From positions 1 through 47,999 of the forward strand of contig JADGCS010000023.1 in the NCBI GenBank assembly GCA_015228875.1: a DNA stretch of 47,999 nucleotides. Reading direction: 5' to 3'. The notes beneath the pieces are model-generated. The model was not told where the DNA came from and did not search any database. It saw only the letters and a list, made by a program, of their open reading frames with translations. Numbering within the stretch: position 1 is the stretch's first letter; each line of letters begins with the position of its first letter. Positions 7,770 through 17,108 of this stretch are shown piece by piece. Position numbers and translations under genes: made by a program. The DNA comes from Deltaproteobacteria bacterium (GTDB lineage: Bacteria; UBA10199; JADGCS01).

Positions 7770-9056
7770 TTGGGGAGAGACCATAACCAAATTCTCGTGC
7801 AAAAGAATATGTTGTATATTGGTGAAACACCGGATGATGTTAAGAATATTAATGGAGAGTTATACTCACTCGCAGGTGGCAAGGCCTCTGTTGCCCGAGA
7901 TAACGGCGAGGGCTTTAAGATGACGGGAGATTATGAAGATGGTTACACAAGTTTTGAGGCCAATGGGACAAAGCTGGCGTATAGTGATAGCGATTCTTTG
8001 ATTGGGGTTTTAAATGAGAATGGGGTTGAACTGTTTGATGCAAGTGCGGGTAGTGTTGTTAATACTAACCAGAGGGGATGTGTGGCCAGTGATGCGAGAA
8101 GACCGGTTTTGATGAAGAGCATCGGTCGGGTGATTTACTGTGGGATGGGAGAGAAGGTTGGGGTTGATGATGCGTCTTTGGAATATGCGACAACTCTGGA
8201 AAAAGATAATGCAATGGACGGTGTTCATAAAAAAATTAAAATAATTGCTCCCGAAGAGGGTCTGCAACTTGTAAATGTTTTGGGGTTTGATTCTCGTAAG
8301 ATTGATGGTTATCAGTGGACTGTTGTTGCGTTTAGTGATGGGGAGAATGTGAGGATTAGGGCTGTTGAAGGTGATGGTGAATTTGGAAAGGTAAAATGGT
8401 TATCAGATATTTGGCAGGGTTCTTCTCAGATCAGCATTAAAGAAATCACCTTTTATCAAGGTCAACAGAGTGATTCTGATTTCTCAAGATTTGCCATACT
8501 GGATTCACAGAGCAAAAAAGTCTGGCTTGGCAAGGCAAACATTGATTCAGGTGTCTTTATGTTGGATAAAAATGATTATGTTACTGTCGGCAAGAATCCA
8601 CAAGGTATGCAGTTTAGCGAGACAAGCGGCAATCTCTATGTGCTCAATCGAGATGACCAGAACATATCAATCATACCCCTTAAATCTGATAAAGTGACTG
8701 CCATTGAAAAACCAGCGGTCAAAAAAACAATAGATATTGCTACATCTATACTTGGAAAAACAATAACCTTTGCGCCAAACAGTTTCGCAATTAAAAATAA
8801 TAACCTCTTTGTTGCAGATGAAACCACAAAGGCATTGATACTGGTTGATTTAACCGAACAGGAGATAACATTAGCAGACCCACCAGAACCAGAAGAGCCC
8901 GTTTTTATTGACAATGATCAAGACGGCTTTAACTCTGATGTAGATTGCAATGATAATGATGCGGCAAATAACCCAGATGCAACAGAAATCTGTGGTGATG
9001 GCATTGACCAAAATTGCGATGGTGTTGATACAGCCTGTTCACGTGGTGGGCGTTAA
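7770..9056 (+). pseudogene. 5'-truncated beta-propeller protein with MopE motif
   Basis: The reading frame encodes about 428 residues but has no signal peptide and no credible start. The frame stays open upstream through the right terminal repeat, so the original 5' end was probably lost when the element arrived. The first in-frame initiators are a TTG at 7770 and an ATG at 7809, neither with a good ribosome site. The body looks like a YVTN/NHL-type propeller (KNPQGMQFSETSGNLYVLNR). The tail carries a MopE motif (DNDQDGFNSDVDCNDND and EICGDGIDQNCDG). It converges on the next gene with a 4-bp gap. It was probably a secreted protein; whether any product is made now is doubtful. Confidence 0.7.
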
Positions 9057-9060
9057 AAAT

Positions 9061-12000
9061 TTAAAGACGATTTCCAAAAATAAAATAGGTTGAACCTGAT
9101 TGTGCCCCACCTTTTCTATTGTAGGGATCACCAATACCAATTTCAAGCTTACCATCTCCATCAATATCACCAAGAAATTTTGTTGATCTGCCGGCCTCAG
9201 CACCAGTCTCCGTTTCAGCTCCAAGAATATGCGCAGGACCCGAATTAATATTTAGAGTCCCGGAGATTGGGCCTTTAAATAAATAAGCCTTCCCGACATT
9301 CTGAGACCCCAACAACAAATCCACATCCCCATCCCCATCCTGATCCGCAGCATCAATGGCATAAGATGAATCACTAAGTTCAGAACCATACTCACCGCAA
9401 ATGTAGGCATAGGAATTAACAGAAGTGAGTGTCTTACTCGTGAGTGGATTGCTATAAATATAGATAGCCCCAGAATCAGTGCCATTACAGTTATTATAGC
9501 GCGCGCCAATAACTAAATCAGGTAAACCGTCACCATCAAAATCGGCTGAGTCACTCGCAAACAAAGCAGATCCAAATTCAAAACTCGATGATCCAGTGAT
9601 TACAGAATCAGCATCATCAGGGGTCATTGTTGTTGAGGGGTCTTCGCTACCAAGATAAATATAAATGTGACTAGGAGCGGAGAGGCTTAGATTTGGAGAT
9701 GTGATTGCAATATCAGTAAAACCATCACCATTAAAATCAGCTGCAGCAGCCGTGCCTCCAAAATACGCTAGTGTACCAGTACCCGTAAAAGTAACGTCAG
9801 CATCAGCCAATGATGTTGATGAACCATCATCTGCGATTGGTCCAAATATAAGGTACGCCTGACCGGCATCTGTGCCACCATCATTATTGACAGGCGCAGT
9901 AATTAAGATGTCATTATACCCATCACCATTAAAATCACCGGCAGGAATAACAACAGCACCTGCGTAGTCAGGTGAGGCTTTGCCAATCCATTTATGATCT
10001 GCATCTACGAGTTCTATTGCAGATGTGATAGGACCTGATAATAAATAAGCACTGCCAGTAGATGAAGAATTTCTCTGTGCGCCAATTAAAATATCACCTT
10101 TGCCATCATCATTTACATCACCAGCATAGGCTAACGAGCTGCCGGCCCAGTCTCCATAAATCTCCCCCGAGATCATAATATAATCATTAGAATCCCACCC
10201 ATTAACAGGATTACCCGGCAAAATAAAAGCATACCCAGTTCCATAAGGTGCCCCTGAGCTCCAACCTGGGGCCCCAACAAGTGTATCCGGCACACCATCG
10301 CCCGTTATGTCTCCAACAGCCGCCATCGAAAAACCCATATAGTCATATTGGATCCCATCAAAAAAAGCATTAGCTTCACTCAAATTTCCAACACCCTGCC
10401 CATCACAGTTTTCATCACCAATAAGTGTGGTATCCTCGGCAACACTTGGGTTGACAGTGGCGTCGGCGTCGTTGCAGTCTGTAGAATTGGACACATAGGA
10501 CGGATAGGGCGAATGGCAGTTTGTTACTGATATATCCGGGTTGCCATAATTATCACTATCAGCATCTTTGTACCACGTATAAAGCGGCAGACCCTCATCA
10601 ATGCCATCCGCACAATTATTATCCAACTCATCACAAATTTCAGCCGTTGGAATATAATTGGTTGCTTTAGGTTGATAACCTAATACCCCCTCACAGTGTT
10701 CAAGATTTCCCTCGCACTCACCATTTTGATTAGAGGTGAGGCGGTCTGCAAGGCCGTTGTCAATGCCATCTGCACAATCGTTGTCAACGCCGTCACAGAT
10801 TTCTGCGGTTGGGGTGTAATTGGTCGCGGAGGCCTGCCAGCCATCAACGCCATTACAGGTTTCAGTATTACCCGCACATTGGCCTTGGGTATTGCCAGCA
10901 GGGCGATTGGCTAAACCGTTATCAATGCCGCCTGTGCAGTCGTTATCGAGGCCGTCACAGATTTCTGCTGTTGGTGTGTAATTGGTAGCGGTGGCCTGCC
11001 AGCCATCAATGCCATTACAGGTTTCGGTATTACCCGAGCATAGGCCCTGTGTATTGCTTGCAGGGCGATCAACCATTCCATCATCAACGCCGCTGGCACA
11101 ATCATTATCTAAACCATCGCATTGCTCGGCAGTTGGTGTGTAATTTGTTGCCTTGGGTTGATAACCTGCTGTACCCTCGCATGATTCCATGTTGCCCGCG
11201 CACTCGCCCTGTGTGTTGCTTGCAGGGCGATCGGCCAATTCATCATCAATGCCGTTTGCACAATCGTTGTCGAAACCATCACAAATTTCGGTGGTCTTAA
11301 TATGATTTAAGCCATCAGGTTGCCAGCCCGCCGTACCTTCGCAGTTTTCTATGTCGCCAGAGCAGGGGCCTTGCTGGTTTGTGGTCAATCTGTCTGCTAA
11401 ACCATTATCAACGCCACCTGCGCAGTCATTATCTAAACCGTCGCAAATCTCGGAAGAGGGCGTGTAGTTTGTAACAAGGGCCTGCCACCCGCGAGAACCC
11501 TCGCATGATTCCATGTTGCCCGCGCATGCGCCCTGTGTGTTGCTTGCAGGGCGGTTGGTTAGGCCGTTATCAATACCAGCAACGCAATCGTTGTCTAGAC
11601 CATCACAGGTTTCTGCGGTGGGATTGTAATTTGTTGGTGCGTTTTCAAAAACACCATGTTCACAAATTTTTATATTTTCCTCGCAGGATCCTGCAATATT
11701 GTCGGCAGGTATTGGTGCAATCCCGTTATCAACGCCGCCCGCGCAGTCGTTGTCTGCGTTGTCACAGACCTCAACAGCACCCGGGTGTATGGCATTGTTA
11801 GTATCATCGCAGTCATCAGTATTAGCAACATAGCCCGCAGGCGCCGAGCTAGCGCACGTGCTTGTGCTCGCGGCGGGATTGCCGTAACCATCATCATCCG
11901 TATCGGCGTACCATGTATACGTTGGCAGTTCGTCGTCTGCGGGACCGTTGCAATCGTTGTCAAGCCCATCGCAAATCTCAACGGGCACCACACCGCACGT

Positions 12001-12390
12001 GCCGCAGGCGTTGGTCACGCCTTCGTCTGTCGTGCCGTTGCAGTTGTTATCGCGAGTATCGCAGGTCTCTGTTACACCCGGATGAACCCTGGCATCATAA
12101 TCGTTGCAGTCACCGCCGCCGTCTCTTACAGAATCAAAGCCGTCTTCATCGCAGTCGTTATAACGAAGCGGGGTGCGGCCAAAAAGATTACTGGCCCCAC
12201 CGAGACGCCCCCATTGATCCCGCTTGCTGGGGCAAGGTTTTTTAAAAGGTATCTTTACAGGCACCGTGCGCGAGTGTGAGGGAAAAGTTAAAACAGGGGC
12301 CTTTGGTTTTGCGTGGGCTGTTAAAGGCGCGGTTAAAAGAAAAATGGCGCAGATGATACAGAGGATGCATTTTGCGGGTCTGAGTTTCAT
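9061..12390 (-). CDS. Giant secreted MopE-repeat / FG-GAP propeller protein
   Basis: The 1109-residue protein starts with a signal peptide (MKLRPAKCILCIICAIFLL, cleavage likely after AHA). A basic stretch and Asp-rich DNDCDEDGFDS-like motifs follow. Residues of about 100-620 hold ten or so cassettes of about 53 residues with ICDGLDNDCAGGVDNG, a NTQG/NQQG segment and paired Cys residues. About residues 690-1109 hold FG-GAP/integrin-alpha-like blades with Ca-binding loops (DFNGDGYNDILI, DADGDG types). The C terminus FGNRL is short and has no visible anchor or sorting signal. It is likely an exported or surface adhesin or metal-binding protein. It is a paralogue of the gene at 1-1388 and has the same promoter motif upstream. 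Confidence 0.88.
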   Translation of the reverse strand: MKLRPAKCILCIICAIFLLTAPLTAHAKPKAPVLTFPSHSRTVPVKIPFKKPCPSKRDQWGRLGGASNLFGRTPLRYNDCDEDGFDSVRDGGGDCNDYDARVHPGVTETCDTRDNNCNGTTDEGVTNACGTCGVVPVEICDGLDNDCNGPADDELPTYTWYADTDDDGYGNPAASTSTCASSAPAGYVANTDDCDDTNNAIHPGAVEVCDNADNDCAGGVDNGIAPIPADNIAGSCEENIKICEHGVFENAPTNYNPTAETCDGLDNDCVAGIDNGLTNRPASNTQGACAGNMESCEGSRGWQALVTNYTPSSEICDGLDNDCAGGVDNGLADRLTTNQQGPCSGDIENCEGTAGWQPDGLNHIKTTEICDGFDNDCANGIDDELADRPASNTQGECAGNMESCEGTAGYQPKATNYTPTAEQCDGLDNDCASGVDDGMVDRPASNTQGLCSGNTETCNGIDGWQATATNYTPTAEICDGLDNDCTGGIDNGLANRPAGNTQGQCAGNTETCNGVDGWQASATNYTPTAEICDGVDNDCADGIDNGLADRLTSNQNGECEGNLEHCEGVLGYQPKATNYIPTAEICDELDNNCADGIDEGLPLYTWYKDADSDNYGNPDISVTNCHSPYPSYVSNSTDCNDADATVNPSVAEDTTLIGDENCDGQGVGNLSEANAFFDGIQYDYMGFSMAAVGDITGDGVPDTLVGAPGWSSGAPYGTGYAFILPGNPVNGWDSNDYIMISGEIYGDWAGSSLAYAGDVNDDGKGDILIGAQRNSSSTGSAYLLSGPITSAIELVDADHKWIGKASPDYAGAVVIPAGDFNGDGYNDILITAPVNNDGGTDAGQAYLIFGPIADDGSSTSLADADVTFTGTGTLAYFGGTAAAADFNGDGFTDIAITSPNLSLSAPSHIYIYLGSEDPSTTMTPDDADSVITGSSSFEFGSALFASDSADFDGDGLPDLVIGARYNNCNGTDSGAIYIYSNPLTSKTLTSVNSYAYICGEYGSELSDSSYAIDAADQDGDGDVDLLLGSQNVGKAYLFKGPISGTLNINSGPAHILGAETETGAEAGRSTKFLGDIDGDGKLEIGIGDPYNRKGGAQSGSTYFIFGNRL
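10620..11740 (-). repeat. Tandem ~160-bp coding repeats of the MopE cassettes
   Basis: Phrases such as the NYTPTAEICDGLDNDC-coding segment recur at about 160-162 bp (for example near 10811, 10973 and 11134). Similarity between units is high at DNA level, so unit gain or loss by recombination is likely. Confidence 0.75.
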
Positions 12391-12443
12391 GCTTTTTGGC
12401 TTGATTTGCTACTACCTCCCCAAGTCATTTTAATCAAATGATG

Positions 12444-12469
12444 TATCGCAATATTTATAATGGGGTTGT
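12444..12469 (-). promoter_or_regulatory. Sigma-28-like promoter of the giant MopE gene
   Basis: On the minus strand ACAAC is followed after 16 nt by CGATA, 53 nt before the ATG at 12390. It differs from the other four copies only in the first base of the -35-like element. Confidence 0.5.
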
Positions 12470-12819
12470 GTAAAAAATTGGGGGGCGGGACGGTGGCTGA
12501 TAATGCGGTTTAGCCTCGATCAACCTCAAGCCCGCCTCAATTTGATCCACTCTGTGCGCCCCCTTTGGTGCAGGCAGGCAAAAAAGGGAACATAAACGCT
12601 TTTATGTTTAGCTTAAGCGAAGGGACCGACGTTGACGCTGCCATTGCCATTTTTTTTAATTGCTCTTTAACCCGACTTCACCCGTTCGACCTTAATTTTA
12701 ACAATTTTTGCCCAAAAAACTTGTCCAAGCATTTGATTTTTCATACCACACCCTATCAAATTGCGCTGTAGTGCCGACCAAGACCCTTTGCAGACACATT
12801 TTTTTTTGGTAGAGGATAA
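12470..12819. other. Gene-poor spacer before the DDE transposon
   Basis: No convincing coding region is seen in about 350 bp. A segment near 12672-12712 (CCCGACTTCACCC onward) resembles the reverse complement of 16890-16922 on the other side of the transposon. GTAGTGCCGACC occurs on both sides (12770 and 16842). The transposon therefore seems to lie within a dispersed repeat environment. Confidence 0.4.
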
Positions 12820-12853
12820 TGTCGCGTCCCATCAATATTGAGAATCATATCCC
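12820..12853 (+). repeat. Left terminal inverted repeat of DDE transposon
   Basis: It begins TGTCGCGTCCCATC and continues through ATTGAGAATCATAT. Further GAGAAT/ATTCTC-like copies follow to about 12915, as expected for multiple transposase binding sites. Confidence 0.75.
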
Positions 12854-13017
12854 AGCTCAAATGAGACTCACGCCTCACCCGTCTTAAAAAATATTTATAT
12901 CACTCATTCTCAATTGCTCATAGCTCGTGAAAAGCAATTTTGACCAATAAATTTAACGGTTGTACGAAAAAGCTTAATTTGATTGAAGACAGTGGTGTGT
13001 TCTTAAGTTTTTAAAAT

Positions 13018-13046
13018 TGGGGCCATGGTATGAGGCCATGGCCCCA
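13018..13046. terminator. Strong hairpin upstream of the transposon genes
   Basis: TGGGGCCATGG at 13018-13028 pairs perfectly with CCATGGCCCCA at 13036-13046 around a 7-nt loop. It lies just inside the left end and may block outside transcription from entering the transposase genes. There is no following U-run on the plus strand. Confidence 0.45.
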
Positions 13047-13128
13047 TTAATCGGAACGACAGGATATCATTCCAATCACAATTCGTGAGACATATAAATC
13101 CCTTTGTGATGTTTTTGTCAAAGGAGAA

Positions 13129-13938
13129 TTGTTGCCTGGGGATTGTGTCTGTCCACAATGCAAGGCAAGCAACCAATTGTATTTTACCGGAAAACGGGTT
13201 GCACGGGGTGTTGTCTGGCTTAGTGATAATCTGATTCCTGACTATCAGCGAGAACTTTTTCCGATAGCCTCTTGTCATCGTTGTGGTTTTTCTCCACGTG
13301 TTTTGTCTTGCGAAGTCCTTCCTCGCAAAACCTACTCCCTGCCGGTCATTGAGCATTTTATCCAAAAATACGTACCGGTAGATGCAGAGGGGCATAGTTT
13401 GCGTCAGGTAGTCGGGGCAACAGAAGGTGATCGTCCCCATTTTTCAACCTTGCACCGTTGGCTGGCCGGGCTTGGGGAGCGCGTGCTTGATCGCCTTTAC
13501 CAACCCAAACCCGCCAAAATAAAATCTGATTCTGGCAGGCTTGGCAGTTCTACCCTGATTCCAACAGCGGCCCTCTTTGCCGAAACAGAAAAAAAACTCT
13601 CTCGAAGTATTGATGAACTCTGGCAAAAAAATTTTTGTATTACAGATTGGAAATACAAATCCATCAAACGATACGATCAATTGCTCGCCTGTCTCAAACT
13701 CATTTTTATGGCATTCAGTCTCTTTACAGACAGCTCACAACCACAACCGCTCACAAAATGGAACGCCTGGTTGATAGATTATTTTCATGTGGCGGCATGG
13801 TACTTTCCCACCGGATTATGTGGCACGTCGATTCAACACCACAACCAACACCAAAACGATGTAAAAGACGTCAAACACCTTAACCCGGAGACGCCTTATG
13901 ACTCAAGATCCCCTCCGAATCGCCTGCTGGAGATTTGA
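13129..13938 (+). CDS. Zinc-finger protein of the DDE transposon (DUF6431-like)
   Basis: The 269-residue protein starts with a zinc ribbon (CVCPQCKAS and CHRCGFSP) and continues PRKTYSLPVIEHFIQKY and STLHRWLAGL. This resembles the DUF6431 family that I recall beside rve transposases; the assignment is from memory of the pattern. The start is uncertain. TTG at 13129 or 13132 follows AAGGAG, yet the frame is open back to a stop at 13048 and reads as plausible protein (IPITIRETYKSLCDVF). A non-standard ATT start is therefore possible. It overlaps the transposase gene by 41 nt. A role in target or end binding is inferred. Confidence 0.7.
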   Translation: MLPGDCVCPQCKASNQLYFTGKRVARGVVWLSDNLIPDYQRELFPIASCHRCGFSPRVLSCEVLPRKTYSLPVIEHFIQKYVPVDAEGHSLRQVVGATEGDRPHFSTLHRWLAGLGERVLDRLYQPKPAKIKSDSGRLGSSTLIPTAALFAETEKKLSRSIDELWQKNFCITDWKYKSIKRYDQLLACLKLIFMAFSLFTDSSQPQPLTKWNAWLIDYFHVAAWYFPTGLCGTSIQHHNQHQNDVKDVKHLNPETPYDSRSPPNRLLEI

Positions 13939-15463
13939 ACAGATCAGCCCCTTTCTTGATGACCAATTAACGCATTCTGAACGGCATCGTTTGATTAAAA
14001 ACACGGCCAAGGTTCCTGTGGTCTGGCCATCGGGTCGTGAAGATATCATCCCTGTCAGCACGATCTATCGGTGGTTAAAGGCCTACAAACTCAATCCTGA
14101 TATAAAATCTCTTTGGCCCAAGCCTCGTGTTTGTAAAAAAAATACAACCAACACGACTATTGAATCCGCATGGCTCCAACACGCGCTTGCATTATTAGAA
14201 GCAGAACCAGACAGGTCTCTTTTTATTCTCTCTCTCAATATTAAAAATCGATTCAACCTCGACAGACCGCCTGCCAGGTCTTCTTTGTACAGGGCGCTGA
14301 TCAGAGAAAACCGCTACACCAAAATCGTGGATCGAAGAAAGGGGCACAAAAAAATGCGCAACCGCTTTCAGGCCGAGCATCCCCACGATATCTGGCACGC
14401 CGATGCAAAATCAGAATTTGATGTCAAGTTCAGCGATGGCACCACTCAAAAAGTCAAGGTCCTCTCCATCCTTGACGATGCCTCCCGTTTTATCCTGGCG
14501 GCCCTCATTGTGCAGTCCGAATCCATTCAAACGGCTGTTGCCACTTTCAGGCGCGCCGCTGCCCGTTATGGTCTCCCCGCTAAATTCTATGCCGATCGCG
14601 GTTCTGCCTACGACTCTTATGTTTTTAGAAAAGGGCTCGCTGTTTTGGGGGTCCATCGTATCAATACAAAGAGCCACAATCCTGAGGCGCATGGTAAAAT
14701 TGAGGCCTACCACAGGACGCTTAAGTCCTGGTTTGTCAAAGAACTCAAACATCAACTTGTTCTCGATCGCAAACATCTTCAGGATCTTCTTCATGCCGTA
14801 CTGGATGAGATTTATCACCAGCACAAACACAAAGAACTCAACACGTCGCCCCTTGCAGCCTTTAAAGACACGGTCTCCAGAAGAACAGTCTCGGTGGATA
14901 GATTGACCGAGGCCTTCCTGATCGAAAAATCGCTTGTTCCCCATCACAAAACAGGGACTATCACGGTGGATGGCACACTCTTTTTTGTCCCAAAAGAATA
15001 TCACAGATTTTCACGTCAGGTTCGTATTGCCATTGATCCCGAACATTCACTTGCACCTCGCCTCATGATCAAACCCGGCGTTTTTATGTATCTTGAACCG
15101 GCCATCAAAAAGGCCGGTCAAAAAAATCCTGTCACTTCAAGGATTGAACCTGTGGGATCACTTACACCCATTCTTGAAAAATACCGTGGCCGCAAGATTC
15201 CTCTCGCTTATCCTGCTTTTGGTCTTCCCGAAATCTACCATGCCTTTTCTGTGTATCTGGGCAGAAGTGTTCCTGCGACCGAACAAGAAGCCACTGCTGT
15301 TGTGGATTGGCTTAAAAAAAATGGCCCCTTTGATCCCCGTCACTTTGAAGCGGCGCTGAGCGACATTACAAAACATCTCGGTCCCGGACGCCCGCTGACA
15401 CAGATTATTCAGGCATTGGAGGATAAAATCGTTAAACCCGAAAATCCAAAGGAGACTCTATGA
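13898..15463 (+). CDS. DDE (rve) transposase
   Basis: The 521-residue protein has N-terminal helix-turn-helix segments (PVSTIYRWLKAYKL) and an RNase-H-fold integrase core. The catalytic triad is visible as Asp in WHADAK (about 168), Asp in YADRGSAY (about 231) and Glu 36 residues later in GKIEAYHRTLK, giving D,D-35-E. A beta-barrel (Mu-C-like) domain probably follows (ITVDGTLFFVP). GGAG precedes the ATG at 13898. It is followed by the ATPase with an ATGA overlap. It would catalyse strand transfer of the transposon ends and looks intact. Confidence 0.9.
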   Translation: MTQDPLRIACWRFEQISPFLDDQLTHSERHRLIKNTAKVPVVWPSGREDIIPVSTIYRWLKAYKLNPDIKSLWPKPRVCKKNTTNTTIESAWLQHALALLEAEPDRSLFILSLNIKNRFNLDRPPARSSLYRALIRENRYTKIVDRRKGHKKMRNRFQAEHPHDIWHADAKSEFDVKFSDGTTQKVKVLSILDDASRFILAALIVQSESIQTAVATFRRAAARYGLPAKFYADRGSAYDSYVFRKGLAVLGVHRINTKSHNPEAHGKIEAYHRTLKSWFVKELKHQLVLDRKHLQDLLHAVLDEIYHQHKHKELNTSPLAAFKDTVSRRTVSVDRLTEAFLIEKSLVPHHKTGTITVDGTLFFVPKEYHRFSRQVRIAIDPEHSLAPRLMIKPGVFMYLEPAIKKAGQKNPVTSRIEPVGSLTPILEKYRGRKIPLAYPAFGLPEIYHAFSVYLGRSVPATEQEATAVVDWLKKNGPFDPRHFEAALSDITKHLGPGRPLTQIIQALEDKIVKPENPKETL

Positions 15464-16203
15464 AATCAGTAAAAAAAAATCAGCAACCGTTCATGTACGG
15501 CGACTTTAAACAGGCCTTTACCGAACTTAAATCAGCCATCATGCAAAAGGCCCCTTACGTCCTGCTGCTCGGTGATTCCGGCCTTGGAAAAACAACCTTG
15601 CTGCGCCTGCTCGCAAGCCAACTCGATCGCAGCCGCTTTCATATCCTTTACCTCTGTCATGGTCATGCATCTCCCTCCGGCTTGGCCAGAGTCTTGGCAG
15701 AGGCCCTGCACCTCCCCCTTTCCAGAACCAGAGCAGAAACAAGTCGCATGCTGGTTCAAACCCTTAAGAACCTTCCTACAAGACTCCTTTTCTGGATTGA
15801 TGAGGCACAACTTATTCGTGATGACACACTTCACGAACTGCGTCTTTTGGCCGAATCTGATCTCGATGGCCCGCCGGTATTCAGCGTGGTCCTGGCCGCC
15901 CTCCCGGAACTCAAAGACCGACTCCTCGCCCCACACCTTTTTCCCCTCTGGCGGCGTATTCATCCGCGTCTTTCCATGACAGGTCTCGTCAGAGAAGAAA
16001 TCGAGCCGTTTCTTAAAGACCAGCTTTACAAACAATCCATTGGCCGTTTCTCAGAGGAGGCCCTTTCTGTTTTGTTTGAACAGGCCCGTGGTATTCCGGC
16101 ACTGCTTATCTCTTACGCCTCGTTTTGTCTTAAGTCTCAGACCAACGGCCAGATCTCGTCTGAACTCGTTATTAACCTGCTCGATCAATTCGAGCGCACT
16201 TAA
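15460..16203 (+). CDS. Transposition AAA ATPase (TniB/ExeA-like)
   Basis: The 247-residue P-loop ATPase has Walker A GDSGLGKTT near residues 37-45 and Walker B FWIDEAQ near 110-116, followed by a sensor-type LAALPEL and a C-terminal helical region. Such proteins bind DNA and choose targets for their partner transposase, as TniB, MuB and IstB do. Its start overlaps the transposase stop by ATGA. The family match to ExeA-type ATPases is by motif; the transposition role follows from its position. Confidence 0.85.
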   Translation: MKSVKKNQQPFMYGDFKQAFTELKSAIMQKAPYVLLLGDSGLGKTTLLRLLASQLDRSRFHILYLCHGHASPSGLARVLAEALHLPLSRTRAETSRMLVQTLKNLPTRLLFWIDEAQLIRDDTLHELRLLAESDLDGPPVFSVVLAALPELKDRLLAPHLFPLWRRIHPRLSMTGLVREEIEPFLKDQLYKQSIGRFSEEALSVLFEQARGIPALLISYASFCLKSQTNGQISSELVINLLDQFERT

Positions 16204-16215
16204 AGAAAGGAAGTC

Positions 16216-16689
16216 ATGACATCACAAAACTTCTCAACAATCAGGGATCTGATTGCAAAATCTTTTTCTCGGTATATCAAAGTCAGACCCGATGGATTTG
16301 ATCTTGGATACAACAATCAAATTATCCCCACCATCTCCGCACAGATCGTCACCTCTCATCCGGCCAGAACCCTTTACCAGAATAAGCAGCCTGTCTGCAG
16401 GAGTCTTGATGGCAGAAAATCAACACAACACAATCGTGCTTGTGCCGGTTGTCTTGACCGTAGAACCTGTACGCCACAAATTTGTATTGAAATCGTTTAC
16501 AACAACATCCCGTTATCCCTGCTCTTGGCTTATACCTCTGCACGTAATTTTCTGGAGTTTGTTTCAACAATAGAACAGAGAGGTCACAACATCGATAATA
16601 TCCCCGTGCGCTTAAGCGTGCGTGACAGGGGCCGGTGGGGTGAGGTTTGCTTTGCCTTGAACATGGCCAGTCAAAAATCTAAAGGCTGA
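16216..16689 (+). CDS. Cys-cluster accessory protein of the transposon
   Basis: The 157-residue protein is preceded by AAGGAAG and lies 12 bp after the ATPase. It has a central cysteine group (CRSLDG, CAGCLDRRTC, CIEIVY) that may bind zinc, within an otherwise mixed alpha/beta sequence. I do not recognise the family. Its place as the last gene before the right end suggests a transposition accessory or regulatory protein rather than cargo. Confidence 0.7.
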   Translation: MTSQNFSTIRDLIAKSFSRYIKVRPDGFDLGYNNQIIPTISAQIVTSHPARTLYQNKQPVCRSLDGRKSTQHNRACAGCLDRRTCTPQICIEIVYNNIPLSLLLAYTSARNFLEFVSTIEQRGHNIDNIPVRLSVRDRGRWGEVCFALNMASQKSKG

Positions 16690-16756
16690 ATAGTATGCCG
16701 AAAAATTATCTACGAAATGAAAAGGGGCAGAGTTCGCTAATTTTATTCTCAAATTT

Positions 16757-16792
16757 GTGATACGGTATTCTCATTTAGATTGGGACGCGACA
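16757..16792 (-). repeat. Right terminal inverted repeat of DDE transposon
   Basis: On the minus strand it starts TGTCGCGTCCCAATC and continues to ATGAGAATACCG. A second ATTCTCA copy lies about 23 nt further in, as at the left end. Confidence 0.75.
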
Positions 16793-16919
16793 ATTGCCTA
16801 CGCAACCACCACCAAAAATCATTCCATCTGATAATTTGTAGTGCCGACCTCGTAGTGTTGTTTTTAGATATTTCAACAGGTTAAGCTTAATTCAACCCGC
16901 CAATAGGTGAAGTCGGGCT

Positions 16920-17045
16920 AAAAACCCTTCAGGTTTTGCCAAGCACTCCCCAACAATCTCATGAACTGATCAAAAAAACTAAAATCACATCGTCTGTCTC
17001 ATGTCTTTGGGCCCATTAGAAAAATTTGCCTACGATGTCCTGACA
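16920..17045. repeat. Dispersed repeat copy A with terminator-like hairpin
   Basis: This stretch and 38918-39045 share AAAACCCT...GGTTT, CAATCTCATG, TAAAATCACA and AAATTTGCCTACGA in the same order. The start forms a small ACCC/GGGT hairpin. It lies in a roughly 400-bp gene-free gap before pyrE and is probably a remnant of a repetitive element. Confidence 0.6.
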
Positions 17046-17108
17046 GTTCGCCTCTTTGATTGACCTAACGAGGGGGCTGTTCTATTTGCGTATCAGGGGA
17101 ACATATCT

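Larger units (their letters stand above)
12820..16792. mobile_element. DDE transposon with four genes and TGTCGCG...CGCGACA ends
   Basis: The left end TGTCGCGTCCCA (from 12820) and the inverted right end TGGGACGCGACA (to 16792) match perfectly for 12 bp and continue imperfectly through a GAGAAT motif. Between them four plus-strand genes are packed with overlapping or near-overlapping ends: zinc-finger protein, rve-type transposase, AAA ATPase and Cys-cluster protein. TG...CA ends plus a transposase/ATPase pair resemble the Tn552/Tn5090/Mu group. No target-site duplication was found by eye. Confidence 0.75.

Noticed and set aside
10620..11740. Regular repeats resembling a CRISPR array
   Set aside because: The units are about 160 bp, coding, in frame and lack repeat-spacer alternation; they are MopE cassettes.
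11000..12300. Long plus-strand frames opposite the giant MopE gene
   Set aside because: They have biased, repetitive composition that mirrors the coding repeats, without ribosome sites; the minus-strand protein has a signal peptide and domains.
12565..12771. A 68-codon frame between the MopE gene and the transposon
   Set aside because: No ribosome site, no domain and low-quality composition; treated as spacer.
14411..15004. Long minus-strand frame opposite the transposase
   Set aside because: Shadow of the D,D-35-E gene; no ribosome site or domain.
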